Below, one piece after another: positions 1 through 12,290 of a stretch of DNA of 64,000 nucleotides; within the stretch, counting starts at the first letter, position 1, and each line of letters starts with the position of its first letter. A model generated the notes under the pieces. That model saw only the letters and a list, made by a program, of their open reading frames with translations, ran no database searches and was not told the origin of the DNA. A program made the translations under genes and the position numbers. The stretch lies in NCBI GenBank assembly GCA_030674155.1, contig CM060318.1, forward strand, positions 86,673,980-86,737,979, given 5' to 3'. The DNA is from Stramonita haemastoma. Taxonomy: Eukaryota; Mollusca; Gastropoda; Neogastropoda; Muricidae.

Positions 1-62
1 GCGCGGGCGCACGCACACACACACACACTCACTAACACACACACACACACAACTCACTAACT

Positions 63-143
<81 letters not shown>

Positions 144-144
144 C

Positions 145-179
<35 letters not shown>

Positions 180-357
180 AGTGCGCTGGCTGGGCGAAAG
201 CGCAAAAAGTCACACAAATATGCACAACACGCGCAGGTTTGCAAACACACACATACACACAGACAAGCACACACACAACACACACACAACACCACAAACA
301 CACAACACACCAACACCACACAACACACACCAACACACACACACAACAACACACAAC
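1..357. repeat. Compound (CA)n microsatellite with a CGAACA-type hexamer block
   Basis: Almost pure CA/AC runs from 1 to 148. A short hexamer array (GAACAC units, about 149-178) follows, then an interrupted CA-rich tract at 240-357 with many CAACAC and CACCAC irregularities. Open frames across it are only repeat translations. The irregularities in the second half look like dropped bases. Confidence 0.95.
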
Positions 358-362
358 ACAAA

Positions 363-535
363 TTGGACAGGATAGCCTACGGTCAGACATTGCGCGTTGC
401 CTCGCAGCGAAACATCAGTTCAACCAGTTGACACACATCGAGACACTACACCAAGATGTATTTATCAAATACCATACCGCCCAACTCCACTAAAGTCCTT
501 TAATGAGACGGAACCCAGGTCACGTTGCGACGCTG
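363..535 (+). repeat. SINE-A-like tRNA head, indel-ridden copy
   Basis: The segment starts with a GGACAGGATAGCC head. It then follows the next copy (553-806) base by base but lacks roughly 20 single bases spread along its length, with very few substitutions. The A-box region is recognisable; the B box is damaged. It may be a real old copy, but the deletion-only pattern fits a low-accuracy assembly duplicate of the neighbouring copy. Confidence 0.7.
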
Positions 536-552
536 CAAAACACACAGAGGAT

Positions 553-806
553 GGGGACAGGATAGCCTAGCGGTCAGTAAATTGCGCGTTGCTCTCGCGA
601 GCTGAAAATTCAGGTTCGAATCCAGGTTTGACTCACATCTGAGACACCGTCCAAGGATGTTATTTTATCTAAAGTTAACTTCAGTACCGCCTCAACTCCA
701 CTGAAAGTCCTTTAATGAGACTGGAACCCGAGGTCTCGTGTGCGGACGCTGGCAAAACACCATGCGTGCATGTTTACCTGAAAACGTGTTCCGTCTTTGA
801 GAAGTA
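553..806 (+). repeat. SINE-A copy, 5' two thirds
   Basis: A tRNA-like head carries GATAGCCTAGCGGTC (A box) and GGTTCGAATCC (B box). The SINE-A central block follows: AACTCCACTGAAAGTCC, then ATGAGAC and CGTGTGCGGACG. It loses similarity before the 3' stem-loop. Members elsewhere in this window support the family. Confidence 0.8.
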
Positions 807-949
807 AGGCCTTTTATGTCGTATGGAGGAGATGATAACATTGACAAAACTTCATGCCCGCGGGCACAGCACGTAATAGCACACAAGAGCCTATGCTATT
901 GTTGACGAAAAAAAAGAAGGAATAAAAATAAACACACAAATACCTATCG

Positions 950-1315
<366 letters not shown>

Positions 1316-1399
1316 TGTGAGACAGCTCTATCGGCCAATGATAAAGCAGACACCAAAGTACTCCAGACGTCAGAGGGCCGGATAAACACTGACAATTCT

Positions 1400-1572
1400 C
1401 TGTGTGTGTATGTATGTATGTATATGTATGTATTATGTATGTATGTATGTATGTATGTATGTATGTATGTATGTATGTATGTATGTATGTATGTATGTAT
1501 GTATGTATGTATGTATGTATGTATGTATGTATGTATGTATGTATGTATGTATGTATGTATGATGTATGTATG
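1400..1572. repeat. (GTAT)n microsatellite
   Basis: A near-perfect tetranucleotide array of GTAT units over about 170 bp. Confidence 0.97.
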
Positions 1573-1711
1573 TATTTGAGTATGCATGCATGTGCTTAGA
1601 TCGCCAGATTTGTACTCGAGAAAAAGAATTTGGAAGCTGTTTGTACCATCCCACAACGTTCTATTCTTCTAAATGTTTACTTTATTTCCAAGCAAATGTT
1701 CACAACACAAC

Positions 1712-1732
1712 GCACACACACCACACACCAAC

Positions 1733-1770
<38 letters not shown>

Positions 1771-1801
1771 CACACACACACACACACACACCACACCACA
1801 C

Positions 1802-1848
<47 letters not shown>
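1712..1848. repeat. (CA)n microsatellite
   Basis: CA dinucleotides with a few CACCACA and CAACACA interruptions. Confidence 0.97.
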
Positions 1849-1851
<3 letters not shown>

Positions 1852-1904
1852 TCAATATACGAGTAGAAAATGAAAAAAGTACGCACACGTCGCACACTCT
1901 CGTA

Positions 1905-2250
1905 GCCCACAGGCTGTACAAAGCCCACAGGCTGTACAAAAGCCCACAGGCTGTACAAAAGCCCACAGGCTGTACAAAAGCCCACAGGCTGTACAAAGCC
2001 CACAGGCTGTACAAAAGCCCACAGGCTGTACAAAAGCCACAGGCTGTACAAAGCCCACAGGCTGTACAAAAGCCCACAGGCTGTACAAAGCCCACAAGAT
2101 GTACAAAGCCTACAGGCTGTACAAAGCCCACGGCTGTACAAAGCCCACAGGATGTACAAAGCCCACAGGCTGTACAAAGCTTACATGATGTACAAAGCCC
2201 ACAGATGTACAAAGCCCACAGGATGTACAAAGCCCACAGGATGTACAAAC
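1905..2250. repeat. 18-19 bp minisatellite
   Basis: About 19 tandem units of GCCCACAGGCTGTACAAA, with length variants of one extra or missing A. The left half is homogeneous. The right half has CAGGATGTAC and CACGATG-type variants. Each unit contains the palindrome TGTACA. Open frames on both strands are repeat translations. Confidence 0.97.
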
Positions 2251-2339
2251 ACACAAAATTATGCAGTTGATCAATCAGTTGTGTAGTAAATATCTGGTGT
2301 ATTGCTGTAAAAAGGGGTATTCCATTAATAATCAGAAAG

Positions 2340-2695
2340 CCTTTTATTTATTCATTTATTTATTCTTATATTTTATTTTATATCGAGGATAATGGAATAC
2401 GCACTCATGTGATTTTTTTACACCCAGCCCCCGTGTGTATGCACTTTTGTTAATTTTGTCATCTGTTCCAACCAGTAGACAATAGCATATTCTTTCAAAA
2501 AGCGGAACAAGATTTAACGAGTGCCCAAGATATTCTGCGAGCGTTCGCACACGGTGCCTCGGTTTATAGTCTCATGCAAATGACCTTTAAGGAGGAGTGA
2601 GGTCTGCAATGATGTGAAAAATCCCCTTGAACGGGAATCGAACCAGGTGATCAGATTGCGGGCGCAATGATCTGACCACTAGGCTATCCCATCCC
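2340..2695 (-). repeat. SINE-A, near full length
   Basis: Read on the minus strand, it begins GGGGATGGGATAGCCTAGTG (A box) at 2694. It continues through the B box (TGGTTCGATTCC near 2640), the central block with ATGAGAC and the reverse of GCGTTCGCACACGG, and the 3' stem-loop region, and ends in an A/T-rich tail at 2340-2385. About 345 bp. It is diverged but complete. Confidence 0.88.
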
Positions 2696-2698
2696 CTT

Positions 2699-2838
2699 TT
2701 TATGGGGAGTGGTGTAAGTTCTGCTGTAAACTCCAGGGTACAATTCCCTAAAACGGGATCCCCCTGGTGGCTGCACCCTGGCGGTCAGATCACAAGTGCA
2801 ACGTCCTGAACACCAGGCTGTGCAGTCACCCCCCTCCC
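2699..2838 (-). repeat. Diverged tRNA-like SINE head
   Basis: On the minus strand the order is a GGGGGTGACTGCACAGCCTG head, a TGCACTTGTGATC segment, a damaged B box, and a GGAGTTTACAGCAGAAC segment matching SINE-A's GGAGTTAACATCAG. It directly abuts the previous SINE. The match is weak, and it could be an independent tRNA-derived fragment. Confidence 0.5.
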
Positions 2839-3204
2839 CCCCTCTCACCCCCACCCTCATGCACAAAGTTCAAATGGGCCATAGGGAAAATTCTGTTATA
2901 AAACTTTCACTTCTTATTTTCTTCCACAGCAATATTATTAGTCCTGGGGCACTTTCCGGACGTGACAGTGGAGTTTGTATGAAGCTTTCTAACAATACAC
3001 ACCGCACGGCTTTACCACTCAGGCTTATATGTCATTGCACCCCTCACCCCCAGAAAAAAATAAAGTAGAAAGGGGGAGGGAGGGCACGTATGTATAGGGC
3101 TATTGTTATCTTTTACAGCAGTATGTGTTTGAATTGTTTCTGTCTGTGCTATGTGCCAGCGACCAACACGCCATGTAAAGATGGTGGTACTACCTTTTTT
3201 CAAT

Positions 3205-3622
3205 GATTTATTTATTTATTTGTTTATTTATTACTTATTTATTCATGCATTTGTTTATTTATTTAACCATCTATTTATTTATTATTTTACTTAAAAATAA
3301 TGGAATAAGCACTCATGTGCTCTTCACATCCAGTCCCCGTCCCGTGTGAATGCAATTTTATGAATGTTGTCATCCGTTCCCACCGGCACGCAATTGCCTA
3401 CTCCTCCGAAAAGTGAAACATGCTTTAACGCGTGCGCAGGATGTTCTGCGTGCGTTCTCACACTGGACATCGATTTATAGTCTTATCCGAAGGATTTTTG
3501 GGAGGGAGTGGAGTCGACACTGATGTTAACACCAGAGGAAAAATCCTCTTGAACGAGAATCGAACCCGGGTCAGCAGATCACGAGGACATCACTCTGACC
3601 ACCAGGCTATCCCATATCCCAA
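3205..3622 (-). repeat. SINE-A, full length, with (ATTT)-rich tail
   Basis: The minus-strand head is at 3620 (GGGATATGGGATAGCCTGGTG) and the B box near 3560 (GGGTTCGATTC). The full central block and the 3' AGCAC...GTGCT stem-loop (about 3310-3325) follow. The 3' tail is an 85-bp TTTA/TTTG tract on the left. Open frames inside are not genes. Confidence 0.92.
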
Positions 3623-3647
3623 TTACACTGAGCAAGACAGGTTTTCA

Positions 3648-3903
<256 letters not shown>

Positions 3904-4360
3904 TTCCTTTCAATGTAACATGCACATTACTGTGGCGGGTAATGAAGAGACATTACTCTTAAGTAGCTTAGTGAGCTTGCTTGCGTCTTTTTCTTCAACT
4001 CTTTGGTAGTATACACAGCTGTGTGCATCAGCTAAAACATCATTGTTGCTGCCAAGTTCCTAAGCCTGATAGCCTAAGGAACAGCCACAATGCATTCTCT
4101 GTCTCCCTCATCCCACATGAAAATCATCGTAAAAGCATCAGTACACGATGGACCAGATGTTTGCAAGGACAAATGTTTTCAGAACACCACCATATAGGTT
4201 GTCGTGCTCTGATTTCAATTTGTTTTTTCCAGAAAGGAAAGTATCAATTCTTCTCAAGTCCAAAGCGATACCACATATCATCTGATAGCATAACAACATT
4301 TTAATACAGACTTTGGCGTTCAAGTTACATTAATAGCTGATAGAGCTTTAGTGTTTGTAT
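3904..4360. other. No recognisable feature
   Basis: Unique-looking AT-rich sequence. The short open frames have no recognisable domains or convincing splice context. Confidence 0.6.
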
Positions 4361-4365
4361 CTATC

Positions 4366-4426
<61 letters not shown>

Positions 4427-4446
4427 GATCATCTATCGATCTATCG

Positions 4447-4522
<76 letters not shown>
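4361..4522. repeat. (TATC)n microsatellite
   Basis: A TATC array with three internal GATC/CGAT variants near 4425-4450. Confidence 0.97.
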
Positions 4523-4523
<1 letters not shown>

Positions 4524-5355
4524 AGTCTGGTGACTGTGGGGGTACCCCCGAAGACTTGACAACCAGTTTCCCCCATTCCTCTCTCTGTTCTGCCTTTCTC
4601 AGGGTTTTGTGGGAATCGTGACATACATCTTTTACCTGGGTTTGATGCAGACACCTACTATCACATTTTGCTTTTTTATGGTTGCGGAGTAAAAAAATTA
4701 TTCAGATCTGCTCTACTTGCACTAGGAACTCTACAGCACTCTCAAACAAATAGAATCCACCAAAAATGGTCATCACTTTCACGGAGCCTGAAGCAATATG
4801 GCAGATAGTACTAAGAAGTCATTCCTGCAGCAGACGCGACATGCAATAACACACATTACCTGACCAAAGGAAACGTCAACAACTATCTTCCCCACCAGAC
4901 TTCCGACAAAAACTGACTACTGATAATGGAGACTGACAAAGTTAGAATCGCACCTCCCCCCCCCCTCCCTCCCTTCTGCAGGCCTGTACAAAACGTCTGT
5001 TGTTTGGGAGCAGGACTTCATATGCCAAGACATGGAGATGTGCTGATGTCATCAGACAGGAGTTATGGACAGGAGTGCTTGTGATGGTACTTGGCTGAAG
5101 TGTTTCAGAATGTATCAATTTCGTGTGATGGATAGGCAACTTAGCGAGGCTGTAACTTGCCTTGTGCGTCGCAGACCACGATAACTTCATCGCTCCGGTC
5201 TGGGAAATTGCAGATCTTTTTGATGCTTTTCTTATAAAGTACCATGACAACATATTTTGGGTGTAATGCACTCTACTCCTCCTCGTACTTAGTGGTGGTA
5301 CTTTGTGCACCGAGTACGCTTGAGTTATCACTGTTAGGACTATGAGTTATGTTAA
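4523..5355. other. No recognisable feature
   Basis: A 129-codon minus-strand frame (4942-5331) crosses most of the right half. I recognise no domain in it, and it runs through a C-rich tract, so I do not call it a gene. An inverted segment at 4540-4555 (GGGGGTACCCCC) is a short palindrome only. Confidence 0.5.
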
Positions 5356-5535
5356 TGTATGTTGTATGGTTGTATGTGTATGTATGTATGTATGATGTAT
5401 GTATGTATGTATGTATGTATGTATGATTATGTATGTTGTATGTATATGTATGTATATGTATGTATGTATGTATGTAGTATGTATGTATGTATGTATGTAT
5501 GTATGTATGTATGTATGTATGTATGTATGTATTAG
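5356..5535. repeat. (GTAT)n microsatellite, interrupted
   Basis: Mostly TATG/GTAT units, with about six slippage interruptions. Confidence 0.95.
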
Positions 5536-5977
5536 TATGTAAGTGATGTATTAATATTATATGTATGTGCGTACGTATGTACAAACGTATGTACGTATGC
5601 ACAGCTAATACCATTAAAGGAACATATTCCGGCTCCCTATTGTGGCATCTATTCCAACAAAGACGCCAAGATAGGCTTATGGTTTGGGGTTTCCATTAGT
5701 TGCTGAGAGGAGCTGGGGTGAACAACACTTAGCAATGGCCAACAGGGTTTGTTCGTCTAATTAAAGAAAGGCACCTGATATTGTACGTCTGTCCAATTTG
5801 TCTGCTAAAGATGGTTTCTGACTTTGAATGCTCAGGTATCTGCTAGCTGAGAGAAGACTCCAGAACGGAAAAAGGAACAATGGGCTTTGTTCATCTTGAG
5901 GCGTTTCGTATGGAACCTTCTATACGAATCTTTTGAATCGTGGCTGGTCTATTCTTTTCTATTTTTTCTATTCTTTT

Positions 5978-6180
5978 CTGTTCCCACCGGCACACAATGG
6001 CCTACTCTTACGAAAAGCGGAACAGGATTTAAGGTGTGCACAAGATGTTCTGTATGCGTTCGCACACAGGGCCTCGGTTTATAGTCTCATCCGAAGGACT
6101 TGTAGGGAGAGTGGAGTCAGCACTGATGTTAACTCCAGAGGGAAAAATCCCCTCGAACGGGAATCGAACCCGGGTTGAGG
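5978..6180 (-). repeat. SINE-A central fragment
   Basis: On the minus strand it runs from the B-box region (AACCCGGGTTCGATTCCCG near 6165) through the well-preserved central block to the CCGGTGGGAACAG segment at 5978. The tRNA A-box end and the 3' stem-loop are missing. It is one of the best conserved central blocks in the window. Confidence 0.88.
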
Positions 6181-6477
6181 AAGCTTGTTGTACTGGCTGA
6201 GTTATCTTTCTTTCTTTTTGTTTTGTGTTGTTTCTCAGCTAGTGTTCCGAGGTTCACCAATGAATTGCGTATGAGCCTTTAATCTGCGTTATTTAGGTAG
6301 CCGCATCCCAACCTCGGGGATAACTGTATTCACTGAAAAAAGACACAAAAAGCAAGAGCCTGGGCAAACGACTGTACACTCTTATCGCTGATATGCACAG
6401 TATTTAGTTAAACGTGTGTTCTGGCTAACATCTCATCCCAGCTCATTACAAGTTGTGATGGTGGCTGTGTATATATT

Positions 6478-6481
6478 CTAT

Positions 6482-6520
<39 letters not shown>

Positions 6521-6806
6521 TCATTATCTATTCTTTTATTCTTTTATATTGAGGATACTTGAATAAGCACTCATGTGCTTTTTTTACATCCAGTCCCTGT
6601 CCGTATGCAGTTTTGTAAATCTTGGAATCTGTTCCAACAGGCACACAATAGCCTACAGTTTTGAAAAGCGGAACAGGATTTAACGTGTGTGCAAGATATT
6701 CTACGTGCACTCGCACACGGGGCCTCGATTAATAGTCTCATCCGAAGGAATTTGGGGAGAGTGGAGTCAGCACTGATGTTAACTCCAGGCGAAAAATCCC
6801 CCTGTG
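6478..6806 (-). repeat. SINE-A without tRNA head, (TTTA)n tail
   Basis: The tail is a perfect TTTA array (6478-6521). The 3' stem-loop AGCACTCATGTGCT is at about 6567, and the central block is complete. The copy stops at the GGGGGATTTTTC segment, where a (TG)n array begins, so it is truncated before the B box. Confidence 0.9.
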
Positions 6807-6885
6807 TGAATTTGTGTGTGTGTGTGTGTGTGTGCGGTCGTGCGTGCGTGCGTGCGTGCGTGTCTGTGTGTGTATGCGCACGCGC
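6807..6885. repeat. (TG)n / (TGCG)n microsatellite
   Basis: TG units, then TGCG units, then mixed TG. It abuts the broken 5' side of a SINE-A copy. Confidence 0.93.
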
Positions 6886-7254
6886 GCACGTGCTATTTAG
6901 TTAAGAACTTTCATACAACATGCAGAGAATTGTTTTTTTTCTGCTGAAGATCTGGCGGAGATGGTGCTGTGTGCGCGTTATCTAATTCACGATTTTGATA
7001 CAACATGCTCTCTATTATTTTCTGATGTAGATCATTTCCTGTGGCTTTGCTTCGTGATGTGTTTTGTCAGGTTGTCTAGGGTTGTGTTGTGCTGCTCTGT
7101 ATTGCAGCATTGCGGATTGAATTGTATTACTTTGCATATCATTGCAATTAATCGCATTACTAGGCGTCGGTCTTTCCGTTTTGTGCACGATGCTAGAGCC
7201 GCTTCCCCCACGAGGAGAATACGCTGCAATCCTGCAGCAGTCAATTGTTTATTG

Positions 7255-7492
7255 TCTTTTTATAGTTATTTCTATTCTTTTTTTTATTTCGAGAATACTG
7301 GAATAAGCGCTCGCGTTCTTTTTGTTTTACATCCTGTTCCCGTGTGTTTGCAGTCTTGTGATTTTTTGTCATCTGTTTGCAGCAGCACACAATGGCCTAC
7401 TCTTCCGAAAACAGAACGGGTTTTCACGTGTGTGCAAGATGATCTGCGTGTGTTTGCACACGGGACATTGGTTTATAGTCTCATTCGATGTT
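7255..7492 (-). repeat. SINE-A 3' two thirds
   Basis: It runs on the minus strand from the ATGAGAC block at 7483 to the tail at 7255. The stem-loop is degraded (AGCGCTCGCGTTCT), which marks an older copy. Confidence 0.85.
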
Positions 7493-7839
7493 CTATCTTT
7501 GTGTGCCTCGTTGATTGCTTTTAAATTAGAAGATTGTGTTTGCTTTTATTAAGCCCAAGTGAGCATCTGAGTCCGGGCACAGATTGTAGTGTTTTTTTTT
7601 TCCCCAGAGGTATTTAGTTGAACTCTGTCTACCAAGGGTCAAAGGATTGATGGATGGATCAGGAAAATGTCTCGTGGGAAAACACATCCTTGTGTGCGGG
7701 TCTGCAGATGGTGTGACTTCCTTCCCAGTGTGTCAGGGCAAACCACAAGGCCGGCACCAGGACTGATTCCTCCTGTTCATCACAGCCCTGAGTGCTTCGT
7801 CTCTGTGTCTGCTCACTTTCGATATCCCGGAAATGGAGA

Positions 7840-8177
7840 CTGGATATAAATAAAAAACTCTTTCAGCGATGCTTTGAGAAGGAAAACAGCAAAAACTTTA
7901 TGGGGGTCATAAGATGTGGCCTGTGTGATATATATAGATCTTGCACTGATATCCATATGTGTGCATCGTTTTCAATTGACGCAAGTTCAACCCTCTTGTT
8001 CCCGTGGGTTATTTTACGTGCGCTTATCGTCTCATCCGAAAGACTAGAACCCAAGCCACCACTCATGGTCTAATGGATGGGGGTACGTTTGGGAGGCAAA
8101 CGGGATTGAAACTATCGCTCAGACCAACCTGGACTGTCGGCTTTCTAGGCAGGCGCGTTACCTCTAGACCACCGATC
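7840..8177 (-). repeat. SINE-G: second tRNA-headed SINE family
   Basis: The minus-strand head at 8177 reads GGTGGTCTAGAGGTAACGCG, a good Pol III A box. A B-box-like GTTTCAATCCCG lies near 8108. The central block TCTTTCGGATGAGACGATAA, at about 8023-8042, is shared with SINE-A. A different downstream part (CGTAAAATAACCCACGG) follows, then an AT-rich 3' end. From memory, this core resembles conserved cores of metazoan SINEs; the family name needs checking. Confidence 0.7.
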
Positions 8178-8747
8178 AGTTGACAGTGGAGAGAGCATTG
8201 CCCTTGATGTGATCAATGATGTTGGTGTCGACACTATTGACAACGCTGCACTGTGTATACAGTTGATCTCCATGATACTGGCTCATAGCTGGTCTCTTTC
8301 TTTCTAAAGCAAAAAACAGAAAGAAATTTAGTCATACAGAGTGTGTGTGTCTCTGTTGATATTACGTTTGATGGCGGGTTATTTTTCTTTGTTCGTTTTT
8401 CTTTTCTTTTCTTTTTTTACTAAACAGTTAATCCTGGCCTGGTCTAACAAACTAGCACTTCCTTGTTGATAATTCTGAAGATAATTAAAGAAAAGACCTG
8501 TTAATCTAAATGCTTCACTCGATGCAATAAGAAATGATAATCAGTACTTCGTGGGATTCAGGGAAAGGACTCTTAACAAACTGACACTTTAATGGGGAAA
8601 AGGCTGGAGGCCTTGTTTTTGTCTGCAGTGTAAGAAACCTTTTTTCTGCACACAGTTTTTACCGATCTAAAACTTTTGAATTTAGCCCTTCTGTCTGATG
8701 AAATATTCCTGTAATGTACTGCTATGTACAGGTAAGGTAAATGTGTC
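8178..8747. other. No recognisable feature
   Basis: Unique AT-rich sequence with T-rich stretches near 8385-8415. Confidence 0.6.
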
Positions 8748-8935
8748 CCATAACCTATATGGTCTTAGGGGAGCGAGGCGTCAGAGACCTCAGCTTCTCT
8801 ATGGACCAGCATATTGAGGGCGGCGCCCATCTCCTCTGCCTCCCTGTTTTACCCTCCCTGACCCTCAAGAGGGCAGGTGCTCATTCTCAGTTGGATGAAC
8901 TTGGGGACTAAATTCAATGCACGCAAACAGACATG
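8748..8935 (-). repeat. SINE-C, 3' part
   Basis: On the minus strand, 8935-8748 matches the 17125-17403 copy: the CAGGGA-GGTAAA segment, GGAGATGGGCGCCGCCCTCA, GAAGCTGAGGTCTCTGACGC and the terminal ATAGGTTATGG. The 5S-like part is missing or scrambled beyond recognition. Confidence 0.8.
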
Positions 8936-9309
8936 CAATGTTGATCGGGAGTGGTAACTGTAGTCATCCTTCCAAAATGCTGCGGTATAGACGGCCTAAC
9001 CATGATAACAGCACAAGAGTGGGGCAGGCAGGGATGGGCAAAACCTCTCAAGAAATAAAAGAATACGTTGAAGGCAATCTTTAAGAAGCAACATTAGATA
9101 AATTTCTTGGGCAAAAAGTATCTCCCGAAGGAATGCCTAGAGAACAGAAACCGATTGGCAAAAGTGCTATATTATAGCTCCACAATGCATATAAAGAGAC
9201 AGGGATTACAGCAGCATCCTCTCTGATAGATGTGTCCCTCTGTAATGTCTGTGGTTAATGTGGGGCGCCTAGAGGATGGTTTACTGCCGTGAAAGGATAC
9301 ACTCTGGGG

Positions 9310-9372
9310 CAATATTATACATATAAAAAATTATATACATAAGTATATATGTATATATATATATATATTATT

Positions 9373-9432
<60 letters not shown>

Positions 9433-9436
9433 AGGT

Positions 9437-9484
<48 letters not shown>

Positions 9485-9490
9485 AGAGAG

Positions 9491-9531
<41 letters not shown>

Positions 9532-9678
9532 ATAAGTATGTATGATACACCCCCCATCCCCACCCACACACAAACCCACCCACTCACATGCATACACACG
9601 CATGCACGCACGTACACACACACATACACACATACACATACACACATACACACATACACACACATACACACACATAAA
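9310..9678. repeat. Compound (TA)n - (GA)n - (CA)n microsatellite
   Basis: TA-rich at 9310-9430, GA at 9437-9526, CA with CATA interruptions at 9560-9678. It abuts a SINE-A fragment on the right. Confidence 0.95.
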
Positions 9679-9679
9679 C

Positions 9680-9900
9680 AGTCGGATGAGACTATAAACG
9701 AGTCCCCGTGTGTCAACGCACACAGAACATCTTGCGCACACGTTAAATCCTGTTCTGTTTTTCGTAAGAGTAGGCCACCGTGTTCTGGTGGGAACATATG
9801 TCATTTACAAAACTGCATACACACGGGGCCTGGACGTAAAAAAGCACGAGTGCTTATTCCATTATCCTTGATATAAAATAATCAATAAAATGAATAAAAA
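9680..9900 (+). repeat. SINE-A 3' two thirds
   Basis: Plus orientation, from CGGATGAGACTATAAACGAG to AGCACGAGTGCTTATTCC (a stem-loop with a shortened loop) and an AATAAAATG-type tail. The tRNA head is replaced by the (CA)n array. Confidence 0.9.
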
Positions 9901-9904
9901 TACA

Positions 9905-9964
9905 CACACCACACAAGATATATACTATATATATTATATATATACATATCTATAATATATTATA

Positions 9965-9996
<32 letters not shown>

Positions 9997-10026
9997 TATA
10001 TTATATTATATATATATATATATATA
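9905..10026. repeat. (TA)n microsatellite
   Basis: Interrupted TA array grown next to the A/T-rich tail of the preceding SINE. Confidence 0.95.
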
Positions 10027-10027
10027 G

Positions 10028-10109
10028 TGCCAGTGCACGTAGAACGTTTGTGCACACGCTAAATCCAACTTTTTCCCCGTCTAACAGTAGCTAACTGTAC
10101 CAATGGTAC

Positions 10110-10112
<3 letters not shown>
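10028..10112 (+). repeat. Local duplicate, left copy
   Basis: It matches 10362-10452 except for one-base losses in short homopolymers (GTTT for GTTTT, CTAAATCC for CTAAAATCC, AGTAGC for AGTAGGC, GTACC for GTAACC). The segment itself is a distant SINE-A relative (CGTAGAACG...TGCACACGCTAAAATCC). Confidence 0.8.
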
Positions 10113-10113
<1 letters not shown>

Positions 10114-10203
<90 letters not shown>

Positions 10204-10212
10204 ATATATATA
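10114..10212. repeat. (TA)n microsatellite
   Basis: Near-pure TA between the two copies of the local duplicate. Confidence 0.95.
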
Positions 10213-10361
10213 ATAAAAGCACTCTAAGAGAGAAAAGCTCAAGACATCCAGCAGCTATCATGGCATGAAGAGGACTTTTTCTCCTCTGAAATTAACTTTG
10301 GCTTCAGCACTCACTCTCTGTGCGAGTTTTGCGAGGAGGAAGTATAATTGGAGGTATCATG

Positions 10362-10452
10362 TGCCAGTGCACGTAGAACGTTTTGTGCACACGCTAAAAT
10401 CCAATCCTTTTCCCCGTCTAACAGTAGGCTAACTGTAACCAATGGTACAAAT
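10362..10452 (+). repeat. Local duplicate, right copy (old SINE-A fragment)
   Basis: GCACGTAGAACG followed by GTGCACACGCTAAAATCC parallels the SINE-A central block (CGCAGAACATCTTGCGCACACGTT region). The flanks are unique. Confidence 0.65.
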
Positions 10453-10928
10453 GGCACGAACACACCCATCACGCAATCTGCGCCCTGGGAAAAAGATGGA
10501 GTCTTGTCAATTGGGACTAAGTCTGAGACTGTGCATAAAAGTTTTAGTGCGCTGCACCAACAACCACCCAGGGAGTTCGCAGGAAGGACAGAAGTAGGGA
10601 AGCAACACTTATACTAACTTTTCATTGTTCTTCCGACAAAGGTCAGCGCAATATGCCGCATACGCGTGCAGCTAAATCTGTAACTGCCTAACTTGACAAG
10701 AACTACTCTTTTTCTCCTACAGAAAAAAGCAACAACCTAAAAGCAGAAGACTGTGAAATCTTGCGAGTGGAGAAAGTTAGATTCATCTGGTTAAAAGTTA
10801 TCCTGCTTCTCTATCCTGTGATCAAATTAAAGCGAGTAGAGTGTGAGAATACCTGTAAATCACAGGAGATCGATTATCCTCATGAAGTGATAGCGATTGG
10901 GATTCCTTAGAAGGAAAAATAACTTTGG
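10453..10928. other. No recognisable feature
   Basis: Unique sequence. I see no coding signal, RNA gene or repeat copy. Confidence 0.6.
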
Positions 10929-11335
<407 letters not shown>

Positions 11336-11604
11336 CAAACAGAGGCAGACACACAGACACAACAGACAGGACGATGGGCGCTGTTAGCACCTTAATAATT
11401 TATTATCATTGGCCAAAGTGGTCACTTGACAAGCAGCTAACCCAATTATTGTCCTGTGTGAACACCAGCCGCCATGAGGACACAAAACACGGGCAGAGAG
11501 TCGGCCCTGGAAGGTGAGGGGCCATTCATTAATGAGCATCTAGCCAGCCGGTGGCGCCAACTCCAAAATGCAACTTTTCTCCATTCCTATGTTGCAATGT
11601 ATGT
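11336..11604. other. No recognisable feature
   Basis: Short unique stretch between two large microsatellites. Confidence 0.6.
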
Positions 11605-11653
11605 GTCAGTGTGTGTGGGGGTGGTGGTGGGTGGGTGGTGGGTGTGGTGTGTG

Positions 11654-11699
<46 letters not shown>

Positions 11700-11756
11700 T
11701 GGGGTGTGGTGTGTGTGTGTGTTGTGTGTGTGTGTGGTGTGTGTTGGTGGTGGTGT

Positions 11757-11854
<98 letters not shown>

Positions 11855-12047
11855 TGTGGTTGTGGTGTGTGTGGTGTGTGGGTGTGGTGGTGTTGTGGTG
11901 TTGTGGTGTTGGTGTGGTGTTGTGTGGGTTTGTGTGTGTGTGTGGTGTTTGTTTGGTGTGTGGGGGGGGGGTTTGTGGTTTGTGTGTGTGTGTGTATGTG
12001 GTGAGTTTGTGCGTGTGTGTGTGGTGTGTGGGGGTGGGTGTGTGTGG

Positions 12048-12097
<50 letters not shown>

Positions 12098-12211
12098 TGT
12101 TGTGTGTGGGGGTGGAGTGGGGGTGTTATGTGGGTTTGTGTGTGTGTGGTGTTGTTGTGTGTGTGTGTGTGGGGGGGGGGTTGTGGGTTTGTGTGTTGTG
12201 TGTTTGTTGTG

Positions 12212-12267
<56 letters not shown>

Positions 12268-12290
12268 TGTGTGTTTGTGTGTGTTGTTGA
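11605..12290. repeat. 680-bp (GT)n tract with G-rich interruptions
   Basis: The plus strand is almost entirely G and T. TG runs are broken by GGTG, GGGGG and TTTG steps. It includes several G runs of 8-10 (about 11961, 12171). The frames of up to 255 codons are artefacts. Confidence 0.96.

Noticed and set aside
1905..2250. CRISPR-like regular repeat
   Set aside because: Units of 18-19 bp are directly adjacent with no variable spacers; it is a eukaryotic minisatellite.
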